DNA of 64,000 nucleotides from Dillenia suffruticosa (GCA_033439265.1 JAVTVX010000004.1:24189201-24253200); one strand, 5' to 3'. Counted from the first letter of the stretch, positions 36,825-51,100 are shown. Numbers and translations are program-made. The notes: a model not told the origin generated them from the sequence alone.

Positions 36825-39800
36825 ATGGGGGTTTCGTTTAAGGTTTCGAAAATTGGTACGAGGTTTCGTCTCAAACCTCCTCTTCAATCCGATGTTTCTG
36901 TCGAAGATGATATGGAGAACTCGAAAGATGGTTCGAAGGTTGTCTCCAAGAATGTGTCCACTTTCACACTAGCTCGGAAGTTTGAGGTAATTTTCAATTA
37001 TGGGTTTTTTGATGTTATTGTTTTTAATAAGTGAATATTTGAAAAACAAAAGACTGGGAAAAATAAAAATCTCGGATTTTTGCTTGAAGCAAGTGGGCAA
37101 TGTATTGTTTGATTTAGTTGGTAGTTATATCCTTAAATACGTTTTCTTTTTCAATCGAGTTGTAATTTTTTGTAATTTGATGTAATCATTAAATCTTGAT
37201 ATCATTGTCGTGTGGCTATGTTTACAGTTGTTCTTTTCTCACTTTTTGTGGGTGTTTTAGCTGATTGATTATTATTCACTCTCTTGTCTGGGTTTAAGAT
37301 TATTTGAAGAAATTGCATTGAAAGTTTATGAAGTCCTACTTGGTTGAATAGAAATTACTGGGATTGGAAGTAGAATTGGGATCTATAAATCAACCCCCAA
37401 CTTTGATAAGCTGGGGTTAAACATCGTTATCGTAATGGGCCTGATTGAGTAAAATGTATGCGAAACATGGCACGCAGAAAGTTCAATATCAAATTAGGAA
37501 AATTTACAAGTAAATGTTGTTACAATACTAAGCTTGATCGAGTAAAATGACCGTGAAACATGGTGCAGTGGAAGTTCAATAGTTAATTAGGAAAATGTGG
37601 TCATATTGAAGATTACCATCACATTTTTGAATGGTGATGTAGATTGGATGTTATTTCTCCATTAAGCTCTCTCAAAGTTAAGATCATTTGAAGATATTGT
37701 TTGAAAAGTTTGCAAAGTCCTGCTTGGTTGCTTGGAAATTTTAGGGGATGGAAGTAGAATTTGAATCTATAAATTTGAGTTGAAGGTTTCGTATTTTTCT
37801 CTCTATCATTTAAGAGCACACCCCTCAGATCTTCATTTTTGTTGTGTTATGCCAATGTGAATTTAATGCTGTGAGGCTGGTTCATTACATTTCTAAAGTA
37901 GAGGAAATTGTAGAAACAGACTTGAATGGTGCCTGCCAACTTCACTGAGTAGGATATATTGGAGATTACTGTTCTATTTTTGAACGGCAATTTAATGTGT
38001 GTGTTGCTGTTTCATCAAGCTCTCTCACGGTTGGTATAATGTGAAGAAATTGTTGGATAAGTAAGTCTTTTGGTTGCATGGAAATTTTAGGGAATGGAAG
38101 TAGAATTTGGATCTGAAAATCAACCTTGCAACTTTGAAAAGGTTTTTGAGTTCAGGGTTTCGTCTTTTTCTCCCCCATCATTCAAAAGCATATCCCTTAG
38201 ATCTTGATTTTTTTTTTTTTTTTTTTTTTGTGTGTTATGCCAATTTGAATTTAATGCTGTGAGACTGGTTCATTACACTTTTGAAGTAGTGCAAATTGTA
38301 GAAATAGACTTGAATGGTGCCTACCAACTTCACTAACCGATTAGCAAAATGGGGATATTTTAGAGATCACTATTCCATTTTCAAATGGAAATTAGTATGT
38401 GTGTTCTTTCTCCATTAAGCTCTCTCAGAGTTGGTATTGTATAAAGAAATTTTGTGATAAGTTTACAAAGTCTTATTTGGTTGCTTAGAAGTTTTAGGGA
38501 ATGGAAGTAGAATTTTGATCTATAAGTCAACCCCTCAACTTTGAAAGGTTGGTTTGTGTGTTATTGCTTCATTAAGCTCTCTCACGGTTGTTATTATATG
38601 AAGAAATTGTTGGATAAGTTTACGAAATCTTATTTGGTTGCATAGCAATTTTAGGGAATGGAAGTAGAATTTGTATCTATAAGTCAACCTCTTAACCGTT
38701 CAAGGTTTCGTCTTTTTCTCGCTAGAATTTGAGAGCATATCCCTTAGATCTTCGTTTTTGTTTTGTTATATCAATGTGAATTTAATGCTGTGAGACTGGT
38801 TCATTACACTCTTCTAAGTAGAGGAGATTGTGGAAATAGACTTGAGTGGTGCCTGCCAAGTTCAACAACTAATTAACAAATTGGGGATATGTCGGAGCTA
38901 CTGTTCTGTTTTTGAATGGAAATTTAGTTCGCAAGTTTTTGCTCCTTTAAGCACTCTCACACTTGAGATTATTTGAAGAAATTGTGTGAAAAGTTTACGA
39001 AGTCTTATTTGGTTGCTTAGAGATTTTAGGGAATGGAAGTAGAACTTGGATCTATAAATCAATCCAACTTTGATAAGCTTTTGAAGCACGGAGTTTTTTT
39101 TTTTTTTTTTTCCCTATCATTTAAGAGTTTGTCCTTATATCTTTGTTTGCATTGTGTTATATTGATGTGAATTTAATGTTGAGAGTCTGGTCCATTACTG
39201 TTTCCAAGTAGATGTAATTACAGAATTAGACTTGATTGAGTGGATAACAACAAAACATGGTGCTGGCCAAGTTCAGTAATTAATTAGGAAAATGGGATAT
39301 TTTGGAGAAAACTATTCTGTTTTAGAATTTTAATGTAGTTTTGTGTGTTTTTTCCCCATTAAACTCTCTCATAGTTGACCAGGAGGTAAAGATATGACTG
39401 TTTACCATAAGGGTTTATTTGAAAACCTGATGGCTGGTTACTACTGATCTCAAGAGGGGAAAAAGGTTTGGGAATATGAAATAGGAAATTGCTAACAACA
39501 CAGACCTAACTTCTTGCATATATATTTATCTTGTTGTGAAGGAACCTAAATGAGACTTACTGACAATATAATGCAGCAAATGTCAATGTTGACCATCTCA
39601 ACTCACATAATAAAAGGCTTCCCTATATGCACAAAACTAGCATGAAAACTATGAAACATTTTTTTTTAGGGTATTGTTTGAGTTCTGGTATGTCTGAAAA
39701 CCATCAATGATTTCCTTTTGATAGATATTAGAGGTTTTTTGTGCGTCTGTGCATTGGTTTCCGCCGGGGGTGTGTGGAATTTTTGTTTCAGGAAGCTAGA

Positions 39801-42800
39801 GTTTATAAAAATTTAGCGAGAAAGCTTAGTTATTGTTGGAAAATGCCAAAATATCCATATTCTAGTGCATTTAATGGAAAAGAATGTAAGAATCTTTCAT
39901 CAGTTTCTCTCGTTTGGGATAAGATTGTTTTCCATGTATTCTTAGGGTATTTTATTACATTGGCTCTCAAAATTTTTAGTTCTGGATGATCTATCTTATC
40001 TTTTTATTTTTAATTTTTTGTTCCCATTCCTGGAGAGGATTTCTTATCCTCTTTCATATTTCATACTTCTCTTCATATTTTCTTTTTCAATAAAAAATGT
40101 TGTTCTACAAAAAATGATTAGGCTATGTTTTCCAGGTTAACTTTACTGAAAATAAAGATGTTGCTGGTGTCTCTGGATCACCCATGTCAGGATTTAGCCC
40201 AAGTAAGGATCAGATTTGGTTTTTAAATTGTCACTTTCTTTGGTGTATTTTTATTTTTAACTTTTGGTTAATTGAATGGAATGGTCTGAAACCCCTTGTT
40301 GACAGATGAAGAAGTATCATTCACATTGAACCTTTACCCTGACGGATACTCAATTAGGAAACCTTTAGAGGTATATAAAAACAATATGAATTGATTCTTA
40401 GGATTACCTATTTGATATTTGTTTCATTTTGAAATTGTATTACTAATTTTCAGAATGTAATGGAAAATCAAGCACCAATTCCGGATGTTCCAAAGCAATT
40501 GCATCCATATGACAGGGCCTCAGAATCTCTCTTCTCTGTGAGTATTTATCCTGCTCCTTTTTCTCATTTTATGGAGAATCTCATGTTATGCCCATATTGA
40601 CTGTGATTGCAAGCTATTACGAGGATATGGAATTTTTGTGTAAAAAATGGATGCTTTGGTGAAGTTAAGAACTAGTGCTTCAAACTATTGTGAAGGTTTG
40701 GATACTTTGTAGGAAGCTAGACTAACTTTTAGCCCTATCATTATTAAAAGTTGATGAACCTGTCTTTGACTGAGGTGCCTCAAGTTTTACAGCTTGGATA
40801 GAAGCATCCAAATTGGATTTTGCATTATGGTAAAAGCCTTTATTTATCCTTTACTACACGGTTGCACTGCCACCGGAGATAATCAGTTCCCTGAGATTCT
40901 CCTTATATTATCTGATGTATGATAACCGGTTTATTAGGGGGCTGTTGCGCGGACCTTTTCTTTTAAGTTTATGCTTCACTGGTTTGTTATTAAGTTATGC
41001 TTTAACATGTTGTTTTACTGACATTGGGTTCTCCGCATGTATACATCCTTATGTAGGCAATTGAGTCTGGTAGGTTGCCTGGAGATATCCTGGATGACAT
41101 TCCCTGCAAATATGTTGATGGCACGATCATATGTGAGGTGAGTTCTGTAGGATTTTATATTTAAGTAAGGCTCCTGTTTATTGAGTTGAACACTTCTCCA
41201 ATCTGTTAATGTGGCAATGGTATATCTGAATGCATCTTGCCCATTAGCTGTGTCCTTTTTTGGAATTTCCCAGAGATAAATAGCTTGTGATTTTGTACCG
41301 TGATGATCTGAGTACTACCATGGTGCATCTCGCAGATCGACTCTCAGCAAGGATGTTGAGACTTTTCGGGGGAGGAATGGCTTTTTGGCTTAATCTGTTA
41401 TTATTGGTGGTGAAACTGTAATTGATGTTGATAATGCTGGAGTTCTGCAGGTAAAAGACTACAGAAAGGTTGCCCAGGAAGCAGGAGTTAATGGTCCATC
41501 TGTGGATGGTTCTCCTACTCGTACTAAAGTGCGCCTTCGGATGTCCTTGGAGAATGTTGTGAAAGACATTCCTTCCATTTCAAGTAATTCTTGGACTTAT
41601 GGTGATCTGATGGTAAGAATATTATGTAAGTTTTGCCTTGAGCGACTTTACATTCTAATATTACCTTCCTAGAAAGACTTTTTAACTATAACCACGGTTA
41701 TAGGAAGTAGAGTCCCGAATACTGAGAGCCCTCCAACCTCAGCTTTCTTTGGATCCCACTCCCAAGTTGGACAGACTTTGTGATAACCCTGTCACAGGGA
41801 AGGTGCCAATCTGAACCTTAGCCTTGTTATCTTGGTCTGGATAAGTTGGATGTTTGTATAAATCTGTTCAATATTGTTTGCAGCTCAATTTGGCCCTGTG
41901 CAGCGCCCGAAAGAGAAGATTGAAGCAGTTGGCAGAAGTTACTGTGATGTCAAATAATATGATCCATGGGAAGAAAGTGTGCATAGATAGACTACCAGAT
42001 AGCTCCAACTTTAGGATGGGTGACTTAGGAATGATGTCAGCCGAGGCAATGCCACAACAGGTTCAAGATAACCTAACAGCTCAAAATGTTGGTCAGAACA
42101 GTATGTTAGCCTTGAGGCGTGAAGGTTTATTGAATGATGCTTCTGTTTCATCGCTACCTTTGATACCTCAACAAGTGAAGTATCAAATGGGAATGGGTAC
42201 ACCACGAGTACCACAAGATCATGCTCCAGGGCCCATTATGATCACATCTGGAGCTCCCCCTTCTGGTCAAGACATGATGATATCATACACTGATGGTCTT
42301 AATCCAACTGCTGCCTCTCTTCAAGCAAAGAGGGATAATCCAGATACATCGATGTCACCGTTGTCCAATTTTAATAAGAGACAAAGACTTGCTGCTGTTG
42401 CTCCTGATGGTATTCAACAGCAGCAAATAGGGCCACAAATGGATGGAATCCATGGATCAGATCAGTTGAAGAATGCAATGCTACAGCGGCATTCTGTAGC
42501 ACGAGGTATCCAGTATCCTAATGCGGTTGGAGCAAAATATTCTCATCAGGTGCTTGATGGGATTCTGAACCAAGATGCTGGGGTAAACTTATTTGCCATG
42601 GGACACCAGGGTACTAGATATGGTCCTAAGGAAGAACCAGTCGAAGTGGATAAACTGGAAAAGTTGGAAACAAATCAGATCAAAAGTGAAATGCACATGG
42701 TTGGAATGGACAACACAAACCATCTTGACCCACAGCAGTCAAGACTGCAGCAAAGGCTACCACAGCCATCATTCATGAGATCTGGTATCCCTCATTCACC

Positions 42801-45800
42801 TTGGAATAGTCTTGGTCAACATGCTGAGAAGGATTTAAGGAAGGAAGATCAGATCCAGAAAAGAAAATCAGTACACAGTCCTCGTCTTTCTTCAGGAGGT
42901 TTGACTCAATCACCATTGTCAACAAAGTCGGGGGAATTTTCTACTGGTTCATTAGGACACCAATTTGGTTCTGTTTCAGCAGCTGCTCTGGGATCATCAC
43001 AGAAGGAGAGAGTTGCAGCAACTTCAGTTCCTGCTGTTGGTGGCGCTGCATCCTTGACTTCTAGTGCTAATGATTCCATGCAATGGCAGCATCAAGCACA
43101 AATGGCTAAGCGGAGATCTAATTCCCTTCCCAAAACTCCAGCAATGAACAATGTGGGATCACCTGCTAGTGTTAGTAACGTAAATGTTCCAATAAATGCA
43201 ACCAGTCCTTCAGTTGGAACTCTACCTTTGGCTGATCAAACCATGCTTGATAAATTCTCCAAGATTGAGATGTTGACCACAAGGTATGGTGATTTTACAT
43301 TGCTTCTTCTTTTGGTACCATTTCGACTTATGTGTCAAACTTATTTTTTGCTGGATGTTACATATGGACACCCAAATGCTTGACACTAGCAAAGATGGAT
43401 ATTGTGATGAATAAGATCAACTTGAAAAACTGTACCATAAGTGGGGATGCCCTTTCTACTGAAAGAGACTATTTGAAAGCTGACATGGTTGCAAGACATC
43501 TCCTTATACTGAAAGAGACTGATGCTGTTGATAATTCCCATAGTCAGTACAAACCCGAGTTTGGTCTTAGCCTAAGAACAGTGTTCTAAAATCTCACTTG
43601 TTTTGAGCTAGATGAATATGGAGTAAGATATTGGTAACTGTGTACATGTGAAATCATCGCTATTGGTACTTACCTTTTCACCATATGGGTAGGTATTCAC
43701 CAAAGTAGATGCAGAAAATGTTTATTGTTCAATAACTGAAGTTGATTGCGCTTCATAGAATGAAGATCCTCCCTGTATGTTAAATTAGATGTCCATGGTA
43801 GTTGATTTCTTCATCCGGAAACTTCTTTCTCCGTAAAATGTCTTTTCCCATCCTCAACAAAGTTCCTATATTGTGATATATTTCATTAGCTCCTATATCC
43901 TTCACAAAGAAAGAATGTGGATTGAGATGTACTTTGCTTTTTGAAAGGTAGTATTCAGTTGTCTCAAATAGAACTCCAGCATGGATTTTTTATAGTGGAA
44001 CAAAAGAGTACTAAAATAGTATATGGTTTAAGGAATACTTGATGCAATTTATCCACATGGCTGCCCCAATTTACAGTCAGAAAATCTGGAGACAGTCATG
44101 TATCCCTGCTGGTTGGACCGTATTGATATGGCCAGGTTCCAACACTGGCATGGTGAATTTTATCCTGTTTTTTCCACTGATTTTCTTGAATTGTTTCAGG
44201 TACCAACTTAATAGCAAGAAGAACAAGGTTGATGACCGTAGCCGGAAACCCAACACATTTAACCCCCAGCCTGTTGTGCATTGTCTTGCTGCAGTGGGGA
44301 ATATTGAAGATTGCAAAGATGAAGCCATGCCACTGTCCAAGTCACTTGTTGCTGGCAGCATGAATGTTCCCAAGATTAGAGTTCTAAACTTTGTGCAGAC
44401 AGAGAGGGTACTTCAAGGTTTGTCAAATAAATGTGTTCTTGGTTTTGGCTTTGGTCTTATACTATGTGGCTGGTACCTTTACTTAGAAACTGTTGCATAT
44501 TTGCTTCTATAGGAAATGGTGTTTCAGTTGTCCCCAAATCACGTGCCAGAATGATAATGTCAGAGAAGCCCAATGACGGAACTGTAGCTATGCATTATGG
44601 AGACATTGATGATCGTGATTTCTTGACCACAGAGGATCGCCTTCCAACATTGCCTAGTACTGTAAGTTCCCATGCCTAGTTTGATGCATCTGCTATCCAT
44701 AATGCTGCAAAGAGAAATTGAAAAACACTTTCATCATCTTTTAATATCTCTTTTCTACCTGGTTAGCATAGCCAAATGTCTGAAATGGAAAGTTGATGGA
44801 GCTATATGTTTGAAGATATCTATAGCATTATGACCGGGGGGGATTTTTTTTTTTCTTTTTACAACAACAAACAACAACATACTGAGCCTTATTCCTAAAA
44901 TTTGGGGTCGGCCATTTGAGAAACAAATTTATAAAAGATAGAAAAAAGAGAAAAACAAAAATAAAATATATATAAAAATAAATAAAAAGAAAAAGAAAAT
45001 AAAGAAAATAAAATGAAAGAAAAATAAAAATAAATATATAAGTCAATAGATAAATATTTAAAATATATTGATTTAATTTGTGCGGATTCTATTATGCCAT
45101 CCATTTCTATCTAAGACTATTTCCTCTTCTTAACCTTTAACTTTCATGTCTTTACGGATAACTTGCATCCAAGTTTTCAATGATCTACCTCTACGTTTTA
45201 TTGGATCTCTTATATTTAAATTCTCGGTTCTCCTATCCGGTGCATCTTTAGGTCTTTTTGCATATGCCCGAATCACCTTAAACGACATTCTCATATCTTA
45301 TCCACAATTGAACTAACTCATTTTATCCACAATTGAACTAACTCCCAACTTGTTACGAATCTCTTCATTTCTAATTCTATCTCTTCTAGTTTTTCTAAAC
45401 ATCCACCTAAATATTCTCATTTCTGTTATAGCCATCTTTTGATGAATATATTTATTTTCTTTTTAATTCTCCTATACTGATTTTTTTTCTTTTTCTTTAT
45501 TTTATTTTATTTTCTTTTATTTTATTTTTTCGGAATCTAATCACTTTGATGAATTATTCCTTAAATATATGATGAAATTTCTAATTGAGAGTTAACTTTG
45601 GAATTAAAAATAGTAAAGCCGGATGGCCTAATCTCTCGACTGCTATTGAAGTAGATCCCAGTATAAGTTGGGAATTAAAATGTTGGAGCACATTTTCTTC
45701 TCATCCTAGATCTAGATTGAGCTCATTGAATTGGAATTGTTTTTAGTCTGACTAATGTCTCTGATTCTTGTCACAGTATTTTGCTGACTTGCTCGGGAAA

Positions 45801-46972
45801 CAGTTATGTTCACTGGTATGCTCTTTTTTTTTTTAATTTCTTTTGTAATTCAAGATCCACGTTTCCAGTTTTCTATATTCCATGTATGTTCTTTGAAGTA
45901 ATAAAATCTGGTTCTGCAGATGATTCGTGAAGGTTATGATGTAGAAGATCATATACAGCCAAGACCAATGCGTATGAATATTGTGCCAAATACTCAACCT
46001 AATGCCCCTGGAATTTCATCTGGAAGTTCAGTGGCTGAGATGCAGCAATATGCCGATGCTGCTTCTGGTCAGCCCTCCAATGAAATCAAGCCAACTACCA
46101 GTGGCAATGCATCTCTAAATTCATCTCAGAATCTCCTGCCAAGCACAAGGATGCTGCCTCTTGGAATTCCTCAGTCCTTACAGATGTCTCAAGGACTCCT
46201 GGCAGCTGTCTCAATGCCTCCCAGGCCACCACTGGTTGATCCACAATCATCCTTGCAAACACAGCCACAGCAACTACAGCATCAGCAGCTCCAGAATCAG
46301 CAACCTGTGGTTCAACAGCAGCACCTGCAATTCCAGAGATCATCTCCTATGCCCTCAATGAATCCTCTCTCTCACTTGAACACCATTGGACAGAATTCAA
46401 ACATGCCATTAGGAAGTCACATGGTCAACAAGCCTTCTCACCTCCAACTTCAGCTACTGCAGCAGCAGCAGCAGCCACAAATGCAGAGGAAAATGATGAT
46501 GGGTCTAGGAACTGTAGGCATGGGAAACATGAACAATAATATGGTTGGACTAGGAGGGCTGGGCAACGCCATGGGCATTGGCAGTGCGAGGGCAATGGGT
46601 GCAACTGGAATTTCAGCCCCAATGGGGCCTCTATCTGGCATAGGAAATGTTGGTCAAAATCCAATGAATCTGAACCAGGTTTCAAACATTAGCAATGCAC
46701 TAGGTCAGCAACTTCGTGGGCCATTAACCCCAATGCAAGCTGCTACAATGGCAAAATTTAGAATGGTGAACCGAGCAGACATGTTAGGAGGCCCTCAGTC
46801 AAACATTCCTGGGATTTCTGCAGCTCGGCAGATGCACACAGGTTCTCCTGGCCTTTCGATGCTTGGGCAAACTATCAACAGAGGTAATCTCACTCCAATG
46901 CAGAGAATGGCCATGGGCCAAATGGGTCCACCGAGATTGATGAATGGGATGAATTCCTACCCAAGCCAGCAG

Positions 46973-47010
<38 letters not shown>

Positions 47011-47458
47011 ACTACAGCAGCAGCAGCAGCAACATCAACATCAGTTACAGCAGCAGCAGCAACATCAACATCAGTTACAGCAGCAGCTGCAACAACAACA
47101 GTTACAACAGCAGCAGCCACAGCAGCAGCAGCAGCAAGAAACAACTTCACCACTGCAGGCTGTTGTTTCACCGCCGCAGGTAGGCTCACCATCAACCATG
47201 GGTATTTCGCAGCAACTGAACCAATCCCAGCAGCAACAGCAGCAGGCTAGCCCACAGCAAATGAGCCAAAGGACTCCAATGAGCCCTGCACAGCAGTTGA
47301 GCTCGGGGGCCATCCATCAGATGAGTGCTGGAAATCCAGAGGCCTGTCCAGCTAGCCCGCAACAGAGCTCACAGACTCTTGGTTCAGTCGGTAGTATCAC
47401 AAATTCCCCAATGGAGCCACAAGGTGTGAGCAAGAGCAATTCTGTTGGCAATCCATAG
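36825..47458 (+). CDS. PHL: PHL, SPT20-domain transcription/flowering regulator
   Basis: Twelve in-phase exons give 1,354 residues: 36825-36986, 40136-40202, 40306-40370, 40454-40537, 41057-41137, 41451-41612, 41704-41802, 41884-43283, 44200-44417, 44513-44661, 45777-45815, 45920-47458. The start MGVSFKVSKIGTRFRLKP and blocks VSFTLNLYPDGYSIRKP, LHPYDRASESLFSAIESGRL and YVDGTIICEVKDYRK are the SPT20 domain (SAGA-type coactivator subunit). The middle is Ser/Gln-rich with KRRSNSLPK and a conserved KSRARMIMSEK-like segment (PKSRARMIMSEKPNDG); the C-terminus is Met/Gln-rich with a long polyQ tract. The family member in Arabidopsis, PHYTOCHROME-DEPENDENT LATE-FLOWERING (about 1,325 residues), binds phyB and CO and relieves the phyB block on flowering. 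All borders are GT-AG. Its last exon is also the left edge of the tandem duplication seen at 58961. Confidence 0.93.
37290..39375 (+). repeat. Diverged tandem array in PHL intron 1 (about 0.35-0.41 kb unit)
   Basis: The landmark 'gggaatggaagtagaa' recurs in the same orientation at about 37360, 37744, 38090, 38497, 38654 and 39030. Intervals are about 384, 346, 407, 157 and 376 bp, so one unit is internally shortened. Each unit also carries 'attaagctctctca', 'gtttcgtctttttctc', 'gtgaatttaatgctgtgag' and 'agacttgaatggtgcctgcc'. No coding frame persists. The array is not one of the dispersed repeats found elsewhere in this window. Confidence 0.85.
44860..45470 (-). mobile_element. RTE-type LINE 3' end in PHL intron 10
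   Basis: On the minus strand the frame reads MRMSFKVIRAYAKRPKDAPD then RRTENLNIRDPIKRRGRSLK, TWMQVIRKDMKVKG and LDRNGWHNRIRTN, the C-terminal tail of plant RTE LINEs. It ends in the 'ggggtcggccatttgag' / AACAAC-rich 3' terminus (about 44865-44925). The 5' portion is truncated, and stops are present. An internal 26-bp duplication ('atccacaattgaactaact' twice) lies at 45300-45346. Insertion is antisense to PHL. Confidence 0.75.
46967..47150 (+). repeat. CAG/CAA polyglutamine tract in PHL
   Basis: Within the last PHL exon, about 60 codons are almost all CAG or CAA (Gln), interrupted by short His and Leu insertions. CAG runs of up to six codons make it a coding microsatellite. On the opposite strand this gives poly-Leu, poly-Ala or poly-Cys frames, which are artefacts. 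Confidence 0.9.
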
Positions 47459-48195
47459 AATGGAAGTTAAGGATTGAACATATATGGTAATGCTTTTATT
47501 GGACTATCGACTCTTCGCCAGTGATTCTTTGAAGGATTACGAACCACATAATGCAACCAGATGGAAGATATTTCTCAAGTATAATTGTTTCAGGTGGCCC
47601 GAGTCAATTTAAGGTTGTCATAAAGTGTTGAAGGTGACTATCTCGAAGTTTGATCCTGTAGCGGTGGCCAAGAAATAAGAGACTAGCTATCCTTTGTGTT
47701 AGGATGGAAGTATATATTATGTATTGAATAATGACCAATTTTATTGTTATTTAAGCTAAGTAAATTATTAATGAAGTTTGTGTGAAATCAATGGAATGCG
47801 GTCATTCTTTTCCTTGGGAAATATCTTGATAATAAGCTTCTTGTTATTAATAGATGAGCATTGTTCATTTGAAAATGGCAGCGGCCAAGGAGAAAAAAAA
47901 GAAAAAAAAAACAAAAATGAAAACGAAAACGAAAAGAAAATCGAAAACAAAACAAAATTTAACCACGTGATCATAAGGCACAATCATATGAATTTATGCC
48001 TGCCAGAATAAATTCCGAAAGTCACTGCAGGAAAATATCCAAAAAATGGTCTCAAACAGACCTAGCTTTTTATGTACCATGTTTAAGTTTGAACTACGCA
48101 TACATATCCATTATACGATATTTGATGGAAAGGCATATTGCAGATTTATAGGAAAAACACGTGAATTATCCTCTTCCATCTACTCCAGGAGTATG
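47459..48195. other. Convergent 3' ends of PHL and oxidase copy A
   Basis: About 740 bp separate the PHL stop from the oxidase copy A stop, which face each other. It holds the PHL 3' UTR and an A-rich stretch (about 47888-47960). About 280 bp of this segment (roughly 47670-47950) is missing in the second copy. Confidence 0.6.
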
Positions 48196-51100
48196 TTAGA
48201 GCCTGGATTTGAACCGCTCATGTTCTGTCTGCACATGACCTCTGCTAATGTCCTTCAAAGTGGGGCAGCCAGCAAGGGCCATAGCAAGCTCAAGCTCATT
48301 TTTTAGCATTTCAATAACGTGTTTAACTCCTTGTTCTCCCATTGCAGCCAGCCCATAGATGACCGGTCTCCCAACCTGGAATTTGCACAGTGATTAACCC
48401 CCTCAACACAGAATTACGCAGAACAAGGAAAAATGAAAGATCTTCGAATGTTGAACAATAACATCTATCAAAGGTTGGGCTGACTTATAATACAGCCTGG
48501 GTCTGTGAGCCATTGTGTGTCGTTTGACTATACATCATTAGCATTTCTACACAAGAAGACCGGAATTTGGATTAACCGTCACAAAATAGATCTATAGTCG
48601 AATAAAATAGAATAAACAACCTCTATCGCCACATGCTTTTTGTTTCCTAAGGCCCTAAAGATAAGTTATGCAGCAGGACTCAGAATTTGTTGTATATGCC
48701 CAGGAGACTGATAGAAGTACTATTGTTGTGAGCTACGATTTATATGACATTGAGAAGCATAATATTTTGTGCTTTCAAATGCAGTTATTGTGATGGAAAT
48801 AAAGGACATAGAAAATACTTCATCCTTGGTGATTTGGGGAAAGGAAAACTTACTAGAACAGCTTGGGCCCCCAGGGCTAATGCTTTGAAAATGTCAGTTC
48901 CTCGTCGTATACCTCCATCAAAAAGAACAGGAATTTTCCCACCAATGGCAGATACCACCTGGGAACCAGGCAACAAAAGACAATCAAAAACATAGTTTGA
49001 CATAAATTTAATGTTAAACAGCACATTAATATTGCAAGAAAGAATCAAAAGGGAGCAATCAAGCCTGCATTAATCAAATGCCTGAACACCAAATACATAG
49101 TTTTTGCTTAAAAACTGGACATGCCAAAATGAGTATGTTTTTCATCTAGGGCATACTGCAGATGATCATAAACCAAGTGTAAGAAAAAAATATTTGATGA
49201 ACTGAATAAATGTATCTCACTAGTTATTTATATTTCTATTTACCACACAAGAAGAGGGAGGCTGCCCATTTTTGATGATGCATTTATCATGTATGATGCA
49301 AAGACATATAAATTCAACTTGGCACGCTAAAGCCAAAATTTGTAAATTTTTTCCCATCCAGATATAATTTACTGACCTCTTCCAGCACAGAGATGGTGGC
49401 TGGCGAATGGTCTAGCTGCCTTGCTCCGTGGTTGGAGACAATAACCCCAGCTATTCCCACTTCCACTGCCTTAATAGCTGCAAATGACACTCACTAGAAC
49501 ATCAGTAAGCCAGTTCAACAAGAAAGCAACAAAGTTCCATCAGCTTCACATATTTTGCCATTGATATAACTGCCTTGGGTTTCACCAAGGTTATTTTACT
49601 GGTCAACCATGCCTTAAACAGGCTTCGACAAGAATTGCAGAAAAGAGTTAATATGTTTTGGGTAGAAATGACAGACAGTGATTGTACATTGCTAAAAGGC
49701 CAAGTTTGAATAAAACCTTGTATTCATGTTTGACAGGCAGAAGAGAGAAAGCACACAAGACACAAGGAATCGCAAACTTACCATCTTCACGAGTAAGCAC
49801 TCCCTTGATTAGAATAGGTAAATTCGTAATAGATTTTAACCATCCAATGTCCTGCTATGGAATTTGATTCACCAAATCAACCAGAAGAACAAGCATACAA
49901 CATATTAAAGTGGAGTATCTTCTCTCAACTTATACATAAATATAAGTCTCTAAACCAGTCAAAAAACAGGTAAGAGCCTCAACTAGTCTCGCAAAAATGA
50001 GAAGTATATTTCATGGCAATGTTCTGTCTGATAATAATACATATGTAGACCATCCTACATAAAAGGACCTCTTACTTGAATTCTATGGTGAACCATAAAA
50101 CTCATATCAGAATTAAATAATTTTTTGGTGTGATTCTTTATCTTTCATCTATAGTTTTTTACCCTCTATTTAACAATCCTTTTCAGTTTCCTAAGATTAA
50201 TCAGTTTACTGCTTATACCTTCCAAGAAAATGATGCATCAGAAGCTGCTAATGTGAAAGCTTCAAGATTTGAACCCCTATCCTGCAAAATTTATAGAAAA
50301 AATTTAAGTGAAGAACATATTAGTTAACGGCAGGAAAGATAAGGAGCAAAATAAAAACTATGTGCACCTTTACTATTCCATAGTCTAGGAGACTAGGTTG
50401 GCTTGATTTTATGTTGTTATCATATTTGTTTGAACTGTTATGTATATTTTTGCATTCATTAAAGCTATATGGGATTTTTGTGTGCGTGCATGTGTGTGTG
50501 TGTGTGTATTACGTGTCTTTAGGTTGATCATTTTAGGGAACTGTTAATCTGTTCTTCTCCCCTTCTCCCCCTCAAACACTGAATTCTATCTGCTTTATTA
50601 ATTCTGCAGTCAATCAAGTATCCATCTCCCCCTTTCTCTCTACCCTGTTCTTCTCTATGGATTTCCGATAACAAAAAATTAGATCTACTGTTAATTATAC
50701 AAAGATGATTAGTGTAGTGTACTTTTATACCTGGACTAAAATTTTGGAAATGGCAAAGACAAACTTCTTTTTCTTGCCACAGGGAAGTCACAAAATTGAG
50801 AATAGGATTAGATTACTCACGGTGACAACTTCAGTTGATAATAAACCCTCAAAGTTCTTCAGCTGAGGTGCAATCATTCTGCAGATAGGATCATGCTTTT
50901 CTATGAATTGGATGCTCGATTAGGCTAATTGTGCAATAACAAAGAAAAGAACAAAAGGAAAAATGAAACAAGTATGAGACAATGAGCTTTTTTCACTTGA
51001 CAAAATGTAGTGTCCGTGCTAAACCAAATGGAATAGGATAGGCTGTGTAATATTTATAAAGACGATACAGAAAGAAAGGAAGATCAGCTAACTTGTTCCT

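Noticed and set aside
39660-40010. 82-residue plus-strand frame in PHL intron 1
   Set aside because: It contains a weakly LINE-like Arg/Cys-rich stretch but no diagnostic motif, and ends before a normal splice acceptor. Not supported as an exon or a named element.
46799-47313. Minus-strand open frames with poly-Leu, poly-Ala or poly-Cys opposite the PHL polyQ tract
   Set aside because: They are mirror frames of the CAG/CAA repeat. PHL on the plus strand explains the sequence fully.
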